Under the pieces are notes generated by a model. The model saw only the letters and a list, made by a program, of their open reading frames with translations, made no database searches and was not told where the DNA came from. Shown piece after piece: positions 1 through 7,239 of a DNA stretch of 64,000 nt (position 1 is its first letter; the number at the start of each line of letters is the position of its first letter). A program made the position numbers and the translations under genes. The stretch lies in the NCBI RefSeq assembly GCF_021172065.1, contig NZ_CP087880.1, forward strand, positions 4,936,583-5,000,582, in the 5' to 3' direction. This stretch comes from Pseudocitrobacter corydidari. GTDB lineage: Bacteria; Pseudomonadota; Gammaproteobacteria; Enterobacterales; Enterobacteriaceae.

Positions 1-126
1 GTTGCAGAACTGTCTAACCTGAACAATATACTGCAAGAGAATATAGCTAAGCTACAGTACTCTTGTTATCTCAAAGGGATTAAAGAACACGAAATTGAAG
101 AAAACTTTCCCATCATTAAAAGATAA
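1..126 (+). CDS. C-terminal fragment of an unrecognised protein (cut by window start)
   Basis: Frame 1 is open from the first base to a TAA at 124-126 and gives the last 41 residues of a protein, ending in NFPIIKR. The fragment is rich in Leu, Asn, Glu and Lys and looks like a helical or coiled-coil tail. No family is recognisable from so little. Base composition matches the mobile element, and the gene runs in the same direction as the small gene at 218. The start is outside the window. Confidence 0.55.
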   Translation, partial: VAELSNLNNILQENIAKLQYSCYLKGIKEHEIEENFPIIKR

Positions 127-217
127 TATTGATAGGTTTTAACTATTGACATGATTGAATATTATGCTAATTGTATAGACAGAAATACGGACGTTAACAA
201 TTGCAAGGATGCATATT

Positions 218-637
218 ATGGAAAAATTAAATAGCATGGAGCGTTTTCTAATACTTTTTGAACGCTTCATTAAAAAGCTCGAAGAGTCTGGATTGTCTGA
301 GTCAGACATATTAGAAAAGTCTTACCTTTTCTGTGTAGGTTTTTATATCAAGTATAAAAATGACATTGATAATATGGAGTTAGCTAATAGAGATGTTGTT
401 TTATCTTTTATGCTTACCTCTTATTACTGCTTTATTAATAATGTTGAAAAAAGAGTAATCGATGCTGATAAAATAAGAAGAATGTGTGGATTACTCATTC
501 ACTTCATCATGAAGAACAAAGCTAATTCAGAAACTGTTTTTATAACAGAAAAAAGAAAATATGATCGTTCTGTATTGGCAAGGTCATTAAAAGAAAGAAA
601 TCTCAACTATATGGCGAACAATAATAAAAACACTTAA
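218..637 (+). CDS. Hypothetical protein, 139 aa
   Basis: A Lys- and Glu-rich, mainly helical protein of 139 residues with no signal peptide and no family I recognise. The start is placed at ATG 218 rather than ATG 209 because AAGGA at 204-208 sits eight bases upstream of 218 but touches 209. A strong inverted repeat that acts as a terminator follows the stop codon directly. The protein has a basic C-terminal third (ITEKRKYDRS... LKERN), which could bind nucleic acid, but that is only inference. Codon use is AT-rich like the rest of the element. Confidence 0.6.
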   Translation: MEKLNSMERFLILFERFIKKLEESGLSESDILEKSYLFCVGFYIKYKNDIDNMELANRDVVLSFMLTSYYCFINNVEKRVIDADKIRRMCGLLIHFIMKNKANSETVFITEKRKYDRSVLARSLKERNLNYMANNNKNT

Positions 638-669
638 AACAGAATCTGTTCCTATATAGATTCTGTTTT
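636..669. terminator. Bidirectional intrinsic terminator
   Basis: A perfect 12-bp inverted repeat (AAAACAGAATCT at 636-647, AGATTCTGTTTT at 658-669) with a 10-base loop and A/T ends on both sides. It lies between the convergent genes at 218-637 and 689-1267 and can serve both. Confidence 0.8.
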
Positions 670-688
670 AAATATAAGATGCTTAATT

Positions 689-1267
689 TCATGCTGCATT
701 CAAGTTCTGATCAAAGATCTCCATCCATTGATTAAGTTGTTCTTTGAGATCATTAATGCCCTTGCTTGAATTAAAAGAATCATTACGAGGATAGAACCGA
801 ATATGCCACTCTGGTTTACGAATGTCTTTTACACGGATAAAGAGACCTGTATCAGCGATGTTTTGACCTAATGTTTTGCCGTTTTCACTGATACCCTTTA
901 AACCACCACCTGAAATTTCGCCACCATGTGTGATGTTGTAGCTCCATTCTTTAATATCATCAAAAGAATAAGTATTTGCTCCTTCGCTATTTTTAAGAAA
1001 GACCTCTTGTTTATTTGTGTCTAACCGGATTTCACAATCATTGAATTTATGAAGATAGACCCCATCATTATTGTCGTTAAGATAATTGACTGTTGCAGAG
1101 TTATTCTTTCTGACAACATATTTGCCATATGCTGTAGCCAGAAGCATTGCACTGACGAAAAACAGAGGTACCCAATAAACTGACATAACCTTAGCACCCC
1201 CAAAATAAGCAACAAAAACAGGGAGTGCAATCGCCAGTAATACACGCTTCATCATGAAGTATTTCAT
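689..1267 (-). CDS. Membrane-anchored protein, DUF4755-like
   Basis: The product has 192 residues: two hydrophobic segments near the N-terminus (about residues 5-22 and 28-46) followed by a soluble domain of about 140 residues with a repeated beta-type pattern (CEIRLDTNKQEVFL, HIRFYPRND) and a Gly-rich turn GGEISGGGLKG. From memory this resembles the DUF4755 family of enterobacterial plasmids and islands; function unknown. ATG 1267 is preferred over the further TTG 1321 because AGGA lies about eight bases upstream. The soluble part should face the cytoplasm if both segments form a hairpin in the membrane (inference). Confidence 0.6.
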   Translation of the reverse strand: MKYFMMKRVLLAIALPVFVAYFGGAKVMSVYWVPLFFVSAMLLATAYGKYVVRKNNSATVNYLNDNNDGVYLHKFNDCEIRLDTNKQEVFLKNSEGANTYSFDDIKEWSYNITHGGEISGGGLKGISENGKTLGQNIADTGLFIRVKDIRKPEWHIRFYPRNDSFNSSKGINDLKEQLNQWMEIFDQNLNAA

Positions 1268-1390
1268 ACGTTTGTTCCTGTACGATGTAAAAAGAAATTG
1301 AAAATAGGCTAGTAAAATCAATCTATTAGCCTACATTTCGTTCAAGGTACATTTTGGACGAAGCGATAAAGTTATCAAATCATTTGTACC

Positions 1391-1459
1391 GATCGATACT
1401 TTCATCTTGATAGTTTATTCCTATCATATGTGATTTATCGATCGATTGTGACGATCGAT
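1391..1459. repeat. Three GATCGAT repeats in an intergenic region
   Basis: In the 239-bp gap between the DUF4755-like gene and mobA there are three copies of GATCGAT at 1391-1397, 1440-1446 and 1453-1459. The last two are 13 bp apart and sit within near-palindromic AATCGATCGATT-like contexts. They could be operator half-sites or a partition/transfer-related site. The rest of the gap is plain AT-rich sequence. Confidence 0.5.
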
Positions 1460-1506
1460 TAATTATACTAAAATCAATGATATAGCTGTTTGCAGCAATA
1501 ATAATG

Positions 1507-2694
1507 CTAAATTTTAGACCTAAAACCGTTTGTTTTTGTAGCTTTTTCAACAGCAGAAAGAGGTGGTGTGTCTATAGGAAGGGGGATAGCCGAAAAAATC
1601 TTGGGGGGCTGCTTAAACGCCTTTAACAATGGATTACGTAGTTTTTTGATGGTGTTAACTATTTTGTCTACCCAGGGGATGGTTTCTATCCATCGCATCA
1701 CTACGTCCACATAGCTTTTACCTGTGGTTTTAACTTTCTCTTGATAGATATCATCTGCTACAGGCAAGACAGATAAAGGAAGCAGGGTGTTTTCTGCATC
1801 TATACCACCAAAAAAACTTACGGCATCAGCTTTCACTATCTTGATAATTTCTTCTGGGTTGGTTGCATTGAAGGCAATGGAAGCTTTTCTATCATCTACG
1901 ACAAGGGGATCAATGATGATGAACGGCTCTAAGTTTTTCCATGAATACTTTTTACCTAATTGGGATGCTTTGAATGAAATTTTGGCGTATTCAAATGAAA
2001 AACCGTTCATTTTTCCGGTTGAAGCCCTGTTGGGGATTGCTCTTATCTTCTGAGCTGCAAGCTGCTGCACAAACCTTTCTTCGGAAATCTTGCTGGTTAT
2101 GAGTGTATCTATAGCTTCTTGTATGATTGTCTTTGCACATTTCTCGCCAGTTCTTTCTTCTAACATTGCTTCATTACGTGATTTTTTACGTTTGGTAGGT
2201 GAGGAAGAAGGTTTCACAGCATCAGTTCCTTTAGTTCTTGTTAGCTGGTAGTCCTTTTCAAGTTCCTGGATGATACGTGTGCTGATAAGGTTCTCATTTT
2301 TACCTAAGTAGAGCTTCCCGGATGTTGCATCTATGCGACTTGCTACTATATGGATATGTTGACCATCTTTATCATCATGAAGCACGTATGCACGTAGATG
2401 CGTTTCAGAGAAGCCCATACGCTTCATATAGTCGTCAGCTAACAGCTTCCATTGTTGTATAGGTAGACACTCACCAGCAGGTAGACGCAGAGAATTGTGC
2501 CAAACAGGTTTACTTACATCGGAGCGTAGGAGCTTCGTAGCGTTGAACTCTGCACTTAGTGCTTCTGCGAAGCTTTCTATGACATTCCCTCCGATTACAT
2601 ACGGATCTGACTTGTGGTGCGAAGCAGGTTTTAATAAATAAGAAATAAGGCCATTAAAGGTTTTCCCTCTTTTGATTTTTTGCATTCCTTTCAT
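1507..2694 (-). CDS. mobA: Relaxase/mobilization protein MobA, MobP-like
   Basis: A 395-residue relaxase that would nick oriT and lead DNA transfer using the conjugation machinery of another element. Visible features: N-terminal motif with a possible catalytic Tyr in GLISYLLKP (about residues 15-23), a conserved HNSLRLPAGE stretch (residue 66 onward), and the metal-binding HIHIV motif (His113, His115) in KDGQHIHIVASRID, typical of VirD2-like relaxases. The C-terminal half is basic and Ser/Lys-rich and less recognisable. The mobC gene ends six bases upstream, so the two are probably co-transcribed. No coupling protein or type IV secretion genes are in the window, so the element looks mobilizable rather than self-transmissible. 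Confidence 0.85.
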   Translation of the reverse strand: MKGMQKIKRGKTFNGLISYLLKPASHHKSDPYVIGGNVIESFAEALSAEFNATKLLRSDVSKPVWHNSLRLPAGECLPIQQWKLLADDYMKRMGFSETHLRAYVLHDDKDGQHIHIVASRIDATSGKLYLGKNENLISTRIIQELEKDYQLTRTKGTDAVKPSSSPTKRKKSRNEAMLEERTGEKCAKTIIQEAIDTLITSKISEERFVQQLAAQKIRAIPNRASTGKMNGFSFEYAKISFKASQLGKKYSWKNLEPFIIIDPLVVDDRKASIAFNATNPEEIIKIVKADAVSFFGGIDAENTLLPLSVLPVADDIYQEKVKTTGKSYVDVVMRWIETIPWVDKIVNTIKKLRNPLLKAFKQPPKIFSAIPLPIDTPPLSAVEKATKTNGFRSKI

Positions 2695-2699
2695 TAAAG

Positions 2700-3065
2700 T
2701 TAACTCATAGATCTCTTGGAGGATGTAAGACAGAAGCGAAGCTCAGAAATTTGGCGCTTCACTGCGAAGATCTCTGTCTTTGTAAGCTCACCACCAGTGC
2801 TTTTACTTTCGAGATGAATAAGTAGCTTGTTCAGCTTCTGTGATATTTCGCTGAGGGATTTCCAAGCTTCTATGTTGATTGAAGGAACTACTATGGGAAG
2901 CTTATCAAGAGAAGCTAATCTGAGCCATTCCCCCTTGCTTTTCTCTCCACGTTTAGCATTGAGAAGCTGTAGTTCTTCATGGTTCAGTCGAACACTGATG
3001 CAATGCGTTCTTAGTAAATTTTGATATGATTCATTTTTATTAATTTTATTAAAAGTATTTTCCAT
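2700..3065 (-). CDS. mobC: Relaxosome accessory protein MobC-like
   Basis: A 121-residue protein directly upstream of the relaxase. HCISVRLNHEELQLLNAKRG looks like a ribbon-helix-helix DNA-binding start, followed by EWLRLASLDKLP and a helical C-terminal half, the arrangement seen in MobC proteins that help open oriT for the relaxase. The start is put at ATG 3065 because GGAG lies five to six bases upstream; a longer frame to 3128 lacks a ribosome site. The gene lies between the relaxase and the hairpin at 3268-3314, as expected for oriT-mobC-mobA order. Confidence 0.75.
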   Translation of the reverse strand: MENTFNKINKNESYQNLLRTHCISVRLNHEELQLLNAKRGEKSKGEWLRLASLDKLPIVVPSINIEAWKSLSEISQKLNKLLIHLESKSTGGELTKTEIFAVKRQISELRFCLTSSKRSMS

Positions 3066-3267
3066 ACGAACTCCATTCGTGTTTTTATCCGAAGCATATT
3101 CCTTATGCTTAGAATATTTATATTGCACAAAAGAAAAATGTCAATGTATACAGGTAATTTAGGTTGAATAAAAACGAAGCTATTGCTGAAATAATACAAC
3201 ATCTTCAGAGTGTTTTTGCATTATGGTTTTTAGGTTTTGATGTTCTTTTTCAACCAAAGGGCGAAAA

Positions 3268-3314
3268 AGCAAGGTCAACTTGAGAAGCGTAGCTTCGATA
3301 AGTTAGCCCTTGCT
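3268..3314. other. Candidate origin of transfer (long imperfect hairpin)
   Basis: Nested inverted repeats: outer arms AGCAAGG/CCTTGCT, middle arms AACTT/AAGTT, inner arms GAAGC/GCTTC around a three-base loop GTA, all within 47 bp. It lies about 200 bp upstream of mobC in a 340-bp stretch with no gene, the usual place for oriT in small mobilizable elements. There is no T-run on either side that would make it an ordinary terminator. No nic site can be named from the sequence. Confidence 0.5.
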
Positions 3315-3341
3315 AAATAATAATATAAGAAGTTTAGATAA

Positions 3342-3369
3342 TTGACAAAGTTGTTTCATAATGTATAAA
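3342..3369 (+). promoter_or_regulatory. Sigma-70 promoter for the small gene at 3405
   Basis: TTGACA at 3342-3347 and TATAAA at 3364-3369, separated by 16 bp. The -35 box is a perfect consensus match. The only gene downstream is the 65-residue membrane protein. Confidence 0.65.
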
Positions 3370-3404
3370 GAATTAAATATAGCAATTATATAAAAGAGGT
3401 ATAT

Positions 3405-3602
3405 ATGAAGGGTAATAAAAGATATCAAAATTTAATGGCCATAATCTTTGTAGTCTGTTTTTTCTTTAATCTACCATTCAGTCAGCCATTATATAAAGAT
3501 GGAAGTGTCGTGGAGGTATTCGTAGTATTAGCTAGTTTCTTTTACATGATGGCTTTCCCATTCTTTTACTTTTTTGAAAATAAATGCAGAGATAAGGTAT
3601 AA
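3405..3602 (+). CDS. Small membrane protein, 65 aa
   Basis: A 65-residue protein with two hydrophobic segments (about residues 11-27 and 38-57) rich in Phe and Val, a basic N-terminus (MKGNKRYQN) and a charged C-terminus. It has its own near-consensus promoter and a good ribosome site (AGAGGT at 3396-3401). No family recognised. It stands on the opposite strand to the E2-E1 cluster and converges with it. Possibilities include a toxin-like, immunity or signalling peptide; nothing in the sequence decides between them. Confidence 0.55.
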   Translation: MKGNKRYQNLMAIIFVVCFFFNLPFSQPLYKDGSVVEVFVVLASFFYMMAFPFFYFFENKCRDKV

Positions 3603-3630
3603 TCTCCGCATTATTAGCATTCATCCGTAT

Positions 3631-3813
3631 TTATGGTAATTTTTTCAATATAATTGCGGAAATTATTTTTGCTAATGAAAGAGAAGCTATTACAACTATA
3701 ATTAAATACCCTATAACACTAGAAGCAATGGAGAAAATAAACTCTGCAATCTTTTTCAATTTTTCGTAGAAAATAGAAAAACCAAAAGCTATTAAAATTG
3801 GAGGAACTAGCAA
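3631..3813 (-). CDS. Small hydrophobic ORF after the E2-E1 gene
   Basis: An open frame of about 60 residues with two strongly hydrophobic stretches (PPILIAFGFSIFY and SVIGYLIIVVIASLSLAKIISAI). The only in-frame start is a TTG at 3813 without a properly spaced ribosome site. The same frame stays open upstream into the end of the E2-E1 gene, and a one-base shift at the end of that gene would fuse the two, giving an E1 domain with a C-terminal membrane anchor. It may therefore be a separate small membrane protein or the displaced tail of its neighbour. Confidence 0.35.
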   Translation of the reverse strand: MLVPPILIAFGFSIFYEKLKKIAEFIFSIASSVIGYLIIVVIASLSLAKIISAIILKKLP

Positions 3814-3832
3814 CCAATATTTAGAAAGGATT

Positions 3833-5176
3833 TCATACCTCCAGATACTCTAATAGTTCTTCATTAAAAGCTTCTATATTGGCATTTGGAAACTCTTCCC
3901 GTAGTCTTGAGGCAAGAGCTAATGCTTTATTTTTATAAACAGAATCAAATCCTAATAGATGACGAGAGGAGTTTTCACTCTTCATTAAATCATCATCCCA
4001 AAGCATCATTTTTCTAACGCCTGATTGAAGTAATAGTCTTGAGACCGAAGAACCTACTGAACCACATCCGACGATAGCTACTTTATGTTCAGAGATTTTC
4101 TTGTAAGTTTTGTTATGCTCACGGCCCGTTAACCAAGAATCGTCAGAACGGTCAACTATGAGATTTTCTGTTTTAGTTTGGCCTATTCTATTTTTTAAAA
4201 TCTTTCCATCGATGTAATTTCTATAACCATCTAATAAAGCTGTATTTCTGAATCGACCCCGACTAAGACCTTTGGTATCGAAGCGGTCTGAGGCAAGATC
4301 ACTAACTCCCTTGGGAATCTGTATTCCTATAATATTCATTCCAGAAGGAGTTGGGAATGAAATTAGAATTATTGGCTTGACATTGAACATATTAGCACAA
4401 GATCTTAAGATCAATTCAATAGTGCTTTCTGAATCTTCCTGTTGCTGATTTATGATTTCAAAAAAATCCCTTGCAGTTTTGGGATACTGACTCGGATACC
4501 AGGCTTCATCGAAGAATATCAATGGAATGGAAATTATTTTAGATAGTTGCTGTTGCCTTATTCGCTTATCTTTTGAATTACTTTCATCCGATTCTAATGG
4601 CAATATTTTTTGGTTTTCCAACCAGTTAATTAATTCTTTCTGTGTGTCAGAATATATTACTCCAAATTTCCGAGTCCGATAACCGAAAACCAACCTTGTG
4701 TTTTTATTTGTTAGATCACACAGGCTTATAAGTCGATCTGTTTTATTACATTGATAAATCCAATAGTTCTGGAACTCATCAATAAAATCCTCATTTAAAT
4801 CTCCATTTATTCCTTTTCTTAGCATTAGTATAGCATCGTTTAGTAAGTCGACTGCATAGGTCATATCATTATGATCGATGATATAACTGTCAGGCCAAAC
4901 ACATAACTTGCCATTTTTTTCTAAGTGCGGGAGTTGGCAAACATCAATTTTAGGTGAGGAAATAAACACATCTGGAATGTCAAATTGACTAAGAGTTTTG
5001 TATCTTAGTTGCAATACAATAGGTTCATTACTAAATTCTAAATCAGTTGGTAACTCCCAAGCGCAAGCATATCTATTATCGAATTTTATTAATTCATTCA
5101 TAGAAAGCTTCCTTGCACCATAAGGTGCAAGGATTGTGCTCAACTGATCTATCTTTTTTTTAAGACAATCAGGCAT
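3833..5176 (-). CDS. E2-E1 ubiquitin-conjugation-like fusion with a shortened E1 domain
   Basis: A 447-residue protein. The N-terminal part resembles prokaryotic E2 domains: LPHLEKNGKLCVWPD (His84, candidate catalytic Cys92). A middle region of about 200 residues follows, then a ThiF/E1-type adenylating domain: HKVAIVGCGSVGSS (GCGSVG 370-375), WDDD (394-396), ENSSRHLLG (Asn402, Arg405) and Lys417, which match the ATP-binding residues of E1 enzymes. The frame stops about 30 residues later, before the part that normally holds the E1 catalytic cysteine and crossover loop. The architecture is like CBASS Cap2. The start overlaps the upstream metallo-beta-lactamase gene by 8 bp (ATG 5176 after AAGGTGG; GTG codons to 5188 are alternatives), so translation is probably coupled. 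Either a truncated gene or an unusual short E1. Confidence 0.75.
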   Translation of the reverse strand: MPDCLKKKIDQLSTILAPYGARKLSMNELIKFDNRYACAWELPTDLEFSNEPIVLQLRYKTLSQFDIPDVFISSPKIDVCQLPHLEKNGKLCVWPDSYIIDHNDMTYAVDLLNDAILMLRKGINGDLNEDFIDEFQNYWIYQCNKTDRLISLCDLTNKNTRLVFGYRTRKFGVIYSDTQKELINWLENQKILPLESDESNSKDKRIRQQQLSKIISIPLIFFDEAWYPSQYPKTARDFFEIINQQQEDSESTIELILRSCANMFNVKPIILISFPTPSGMNIIGIQIPKGVSDLASDRFDTKGLSRGRFRNTALLDGYRNYIDGKILKNRIGQTKTENLIVDRSDDSWLTGREHNKTYKKISEHKVAIVGCGSVGSSVSRLLLQSGVRKMMLWDDDLMKSENSSRHLLGFDSVYKNKALALASRLREEFPNANIEAFNEELLEYLEV

Positions 5177-6329
5177 AACCACCACCACCTTGTCTATTTA
5201 CAGCGGCACTTGATGATTCAGCCATGCCTAATGCAGATGCTGCAATTTTCTTAATACCATTATCTGAAATTTCAATTTCTAACGGAATATTCTCTCCATT
5301 CTTTTTATGGTCCGATACACATAAAAATTGACCTTGTACATTATCAACAATATTTTCGTATTCTTTTTTTGCTCGATATGATGGGGGATCATTAGCATCA
5401 TCTGCAATAGGATCTGAACTTGCAATTATGAATGCATTTTGTTTTGCTCGGTTGAATACTTCCATCGCCAGTTCGGAGGTTTTTGCTTCATCTCCTTTAC
5501 CGCTTGAACTATCATGCGATAAAGATCGCCAAGAGCAATGATGTGGGGTTTGTAGTATATCGTAATCAAGCCACGACATATTGTAATTTTTAAACAGGCG
5601 GTTACGGACACCTTCCCAACAAACAACTTCCGCATCACCACCACTTAAAAAGAATGCTGTTTTATTATCGCCTTTTAACTCAAAATTGATAATTACACTT
5701 GAATGATTCTTACCTAACTTATCTTCATCTTCATCCTCATCAAAATCTTTTTTTGGTGATGGTGCAAGCAAATGAGCTTCAAAATTGTATGAATATGCAC
5801 CATTAATTAGTCGAGTTGTATTATCAAGTTGCAGTACAATATTAGGGATATCATCAGTTTTACCATTTTCATCTTCACCTAAGACTAAAACTTGATTACC
5901 GACACCATCTAAATATCGTTTTTCTTTGTAAAGATTAACTCTTCGTTTTACTTCTGAATTAAGATCTCTTGCATCTTGGACTAAATTATGATTTTGTGCA
6001 TGGTGTCGCCTAAATACTATCGGACTGGACCAGATTTCATTAATAAAGATTTTATCTGACCTTTCACTCCAGTCTTCGGGTTTGCCTAAATGGAAGTGCT
6101 CAGAAATTCCAGAACAATGATCTTTATCGGGATGAGACCAAATAAATAGGTGGATAAATAATCTACCTTTCTCATCACGATCCAGCTTTTCTCTTAACTG
6201 AGAAAGAACATCAGGGTGTTCCTTCCCTTTTCTTATGTGGCAATCGATTAAAATATTTTGCCCATCTTCCGTTTGGATGAGGGTCATATCCCCATTACCA
6301 ACGGGGAAGAAACATATCTTTGCAGACAT
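5169..6329 (-). CDS. ComEC-like metallo-beta-lactamase-fold protein with Gly-rich tail
   Basis: A 386-residue metallo-beta-lactamase-fold hydrolase without signal peptide, so cytosolic. Metal motif SHPDKDHCSG (His66, Asp68, Asp70, His71), then a GGD (about 229-231) and PHH (about 261-263), as in the ComEC/Rec2-type subgroup. An acidic run DEDEDEDK interrupts the middle. The C-terminus is low in complexity and ends SSSAAVNRQGGGGYA, a flexible tail that could be a substrate for E1-type adenylation by the overlapping E2-E1 protein. It lies 16 bp downstream of the membrane-protein gene and overlaps the E2-E1 gene, so the three genes form one operon. Substrate unknown; nuclease or phosphodiesterase activity is possible for this fold. 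Confidence 0.75.
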   Translation of the reverse strand: MSAKICFFPVGNGDMTLIQTEDGQNILIDCHIRKGKEHPDVLSQLREKLDRDEKGRLFIHLFIWSHPDKDHCSGISEHFHLGKPEDWSERSDKIFINEIWSSPIVFRRHHAQNHNLVQDARDLNSEVKRRVNLYKEKRYLDGVGNQVLVLGEDENGKTDDIPNIVLQLDNTTRLINGAYSYNFEAHLLAPSPKKDFDEDEDEDKLGKNHSSVIINFELKGDNKTAFFLSGGDAEVVCWEGVRNRLFKNYNMSWLDYDILQTPHHCSWRSLSHDSSSGKGDEAKTSELAMEVFNRAKQNAFIIASSDPIADDANDPPSYRAKKEYENIVDNVQGQFLCVSDHKKNGENIPLEIEISDNGIKKIAASALGMAESSSAAVNRQGGGGYA

Positions 6330-6345
6330 ATTATATCCTTATTAA

Positions 6346-6816
6346 TTATTTCTGATCGGTATTATCTCCCGATCTTGCTGTGCGAGATTTCTCAATCCCA
6401 AAAATAGCCATACCTACATCTTCGATTTTGCCAACGAATTTATCTACATTCAAGCCAGCAAAGAAGGCAAATGCCATATATCCATAATCGCCACCACTAC
6501 CGTTTTGTGATGCATCTAACACTATCAAACCCGCTTTAAGGAACAGGTAGGCCACAACACCACAGATACCACTAACGATAGGTCTCAACACATACCAAAC
6601 ATGCCAGCGTTCATCCCAGCAGTTCCTAACACATTTGTTAAGATACACTCCACGGATACAGTAAAGAGTTCCACCAAGGATACCTATCAACCCACAACGG
6701 ATCATAAGCTTCTTACTCATGATCCATTCAGGAAACACATCCCCCTTTACTAACCCGGCATACACAAGGACAACAAGTAAGAGTAGGAAGAAGAGATAAC
6801 AGATTATCCGTTTCAT
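6346..6816 (-). CDS. Four-helix membrane protein, first gene of the E2-E1 cluster
   Basis: A 156-residue protein with four likely membrane segments (about residues 4-22, 36-56, 77-100 and 112-128) and a short basic cytoplasmic tail ending IFGIEKSRTARSGDNTDQK. No family recognised. It is the first gene of a tight operon (16 bp to the next gene), close to the right end of the element. In known antiphage operons a small membrane protein beside a sensor or conjugation enzyme is often the effector; that role is inference here. Confidence 0.6.
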   Translation of the reverse strand: MKRIICYLFFLLLLVVLVYAGLVKGDVFPEWIMSKKLMIRCGLIGILGGTLYCIRGVYLNKCVRNCWDERWHVWYVLRPIVSGICGVVAYLFLKAGLIVLDASQNGSGGDYGYMAFAFFAGLNVDKFVGKIEDVGMAIFGIEKSRTARSGDNTDQK

Positions 6817-6882
6817 ATGTAGCCTATAGGTAACTTTTTAAGTGAATTTTCATGTTTAGTCATTTTAGATCATGTTCTTAGA

Positions 6883-6945
6883 TTATCCATGAAAGTACTG
6901 CTGCATCATTGGCGTATGCGCGTCCAGGTTATCAATCGTACTCAT
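6883..6945 (-). pseudogene. mutS: 5' fragment of mutS (codons 1-17), cut off by the mobile element
   Basis: Reading leftward from ATG 6945 the frame begins MSTIDNLDAHTPMMQQY, almost identical to the N-terminus of E. coli MutS (MSAIENFDAHTPMMQQY), then diverges into FHG and a stop at 6883-6885. MutS is the mismatch-recognition ATPase of about 853 residues; only 17 remain here. Gene position and strand are right for mutS, next to ygbA/fhlA. The rest must lie beyond the left end of the element, outside the window, possibly with a new start supplied by the element. A GGA-containing ribosome site precedes the ATG. Confidence 0.93.
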
Positions 6946-7203
6946 CGAATTCGTTATTCCATTCTCTTTACTTTTAATGCGTTAGTGAGAATTTCTGTTC
7001 TCATGCGTGACCATGATGGTGCTCTGGGTCGCGTCAACGCTGCCGATGAAATTCAGCTCATAGGGAGGCGATTGTACCATCAATACGATGTTGATTTAAC
7101 AATCTGCATGGTTGTGCGATCGCGCTTCCAGATGTGGGCTGGCGTTATGCGTCAGAGCGCGCAATAGCAAAAAAAGAGGAGGTAAAGACGGGAACGAACG
7201 TGA

Positions 7204-7231
7204 TTCCCACCTGCGAAAACGCAGGTGGGAA
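7204..7231. terminator. 12-bp perfect hairpin after the autotransporter gene
   Basis: TTCCCACCTGCG at 7204-7215 and its exact inverse at 7220-7231 around an AAAA loop, nine bases beyond the autotransporter stop. No T-run follows, so termination may be weak or the hairpin may protect the mRNA end. The rest of the gap up to mutS (6946-7203) should hold the native mutS promoter; nothing more specific is seen. Confidence 0.6.
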
Positions 7232-7239
7232 CTGGGATA

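Larger units (their letters stand above)
1..6890. mobile_element. Right-hand part of a mobilizable genomic element integrated in mutS
   Basis: The stretch is clearly AT-richer than the backbone and holds a relaxase, a mobC-like gene, an oriT-like hairpin, small unknown genes and an E2-E1/metallo-beta-lactamase cluster. Its right boundary is set by the sudden loss of MutS homology after codon 17 of mutS (near 6891-6895). The left end, any integrase and the rest of mutS lie outside the window; no integrase or transposase is seen in it. The boundary is accurate only to a few bases because the second attachment copy is not visible. Confidence 0.85.

Noticed and set aside
1265-1321. TTG start extending the DUF4755-like protein by 18 residues
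   Set aside because: No ribosome site there; ATG 1267 has AGGA at proper distance.
3011-3202. 63-residue minus-strand frame upstream of mobC
   Set aside because: Overlaps the mobC start in another frame, low complexity, no ribosome site.
1-6890. Resident plasmid rather than integrated element
   Set aside because: The sequence is continuous with mutS and the chromosomal ygbA-fhlA region; no replication gene is seen.
6889-7167. 92-residue plus-strand open frame
   Set aside because: It lies antisense to the mutS start and promoter and has no ribosome site or recognisable product.
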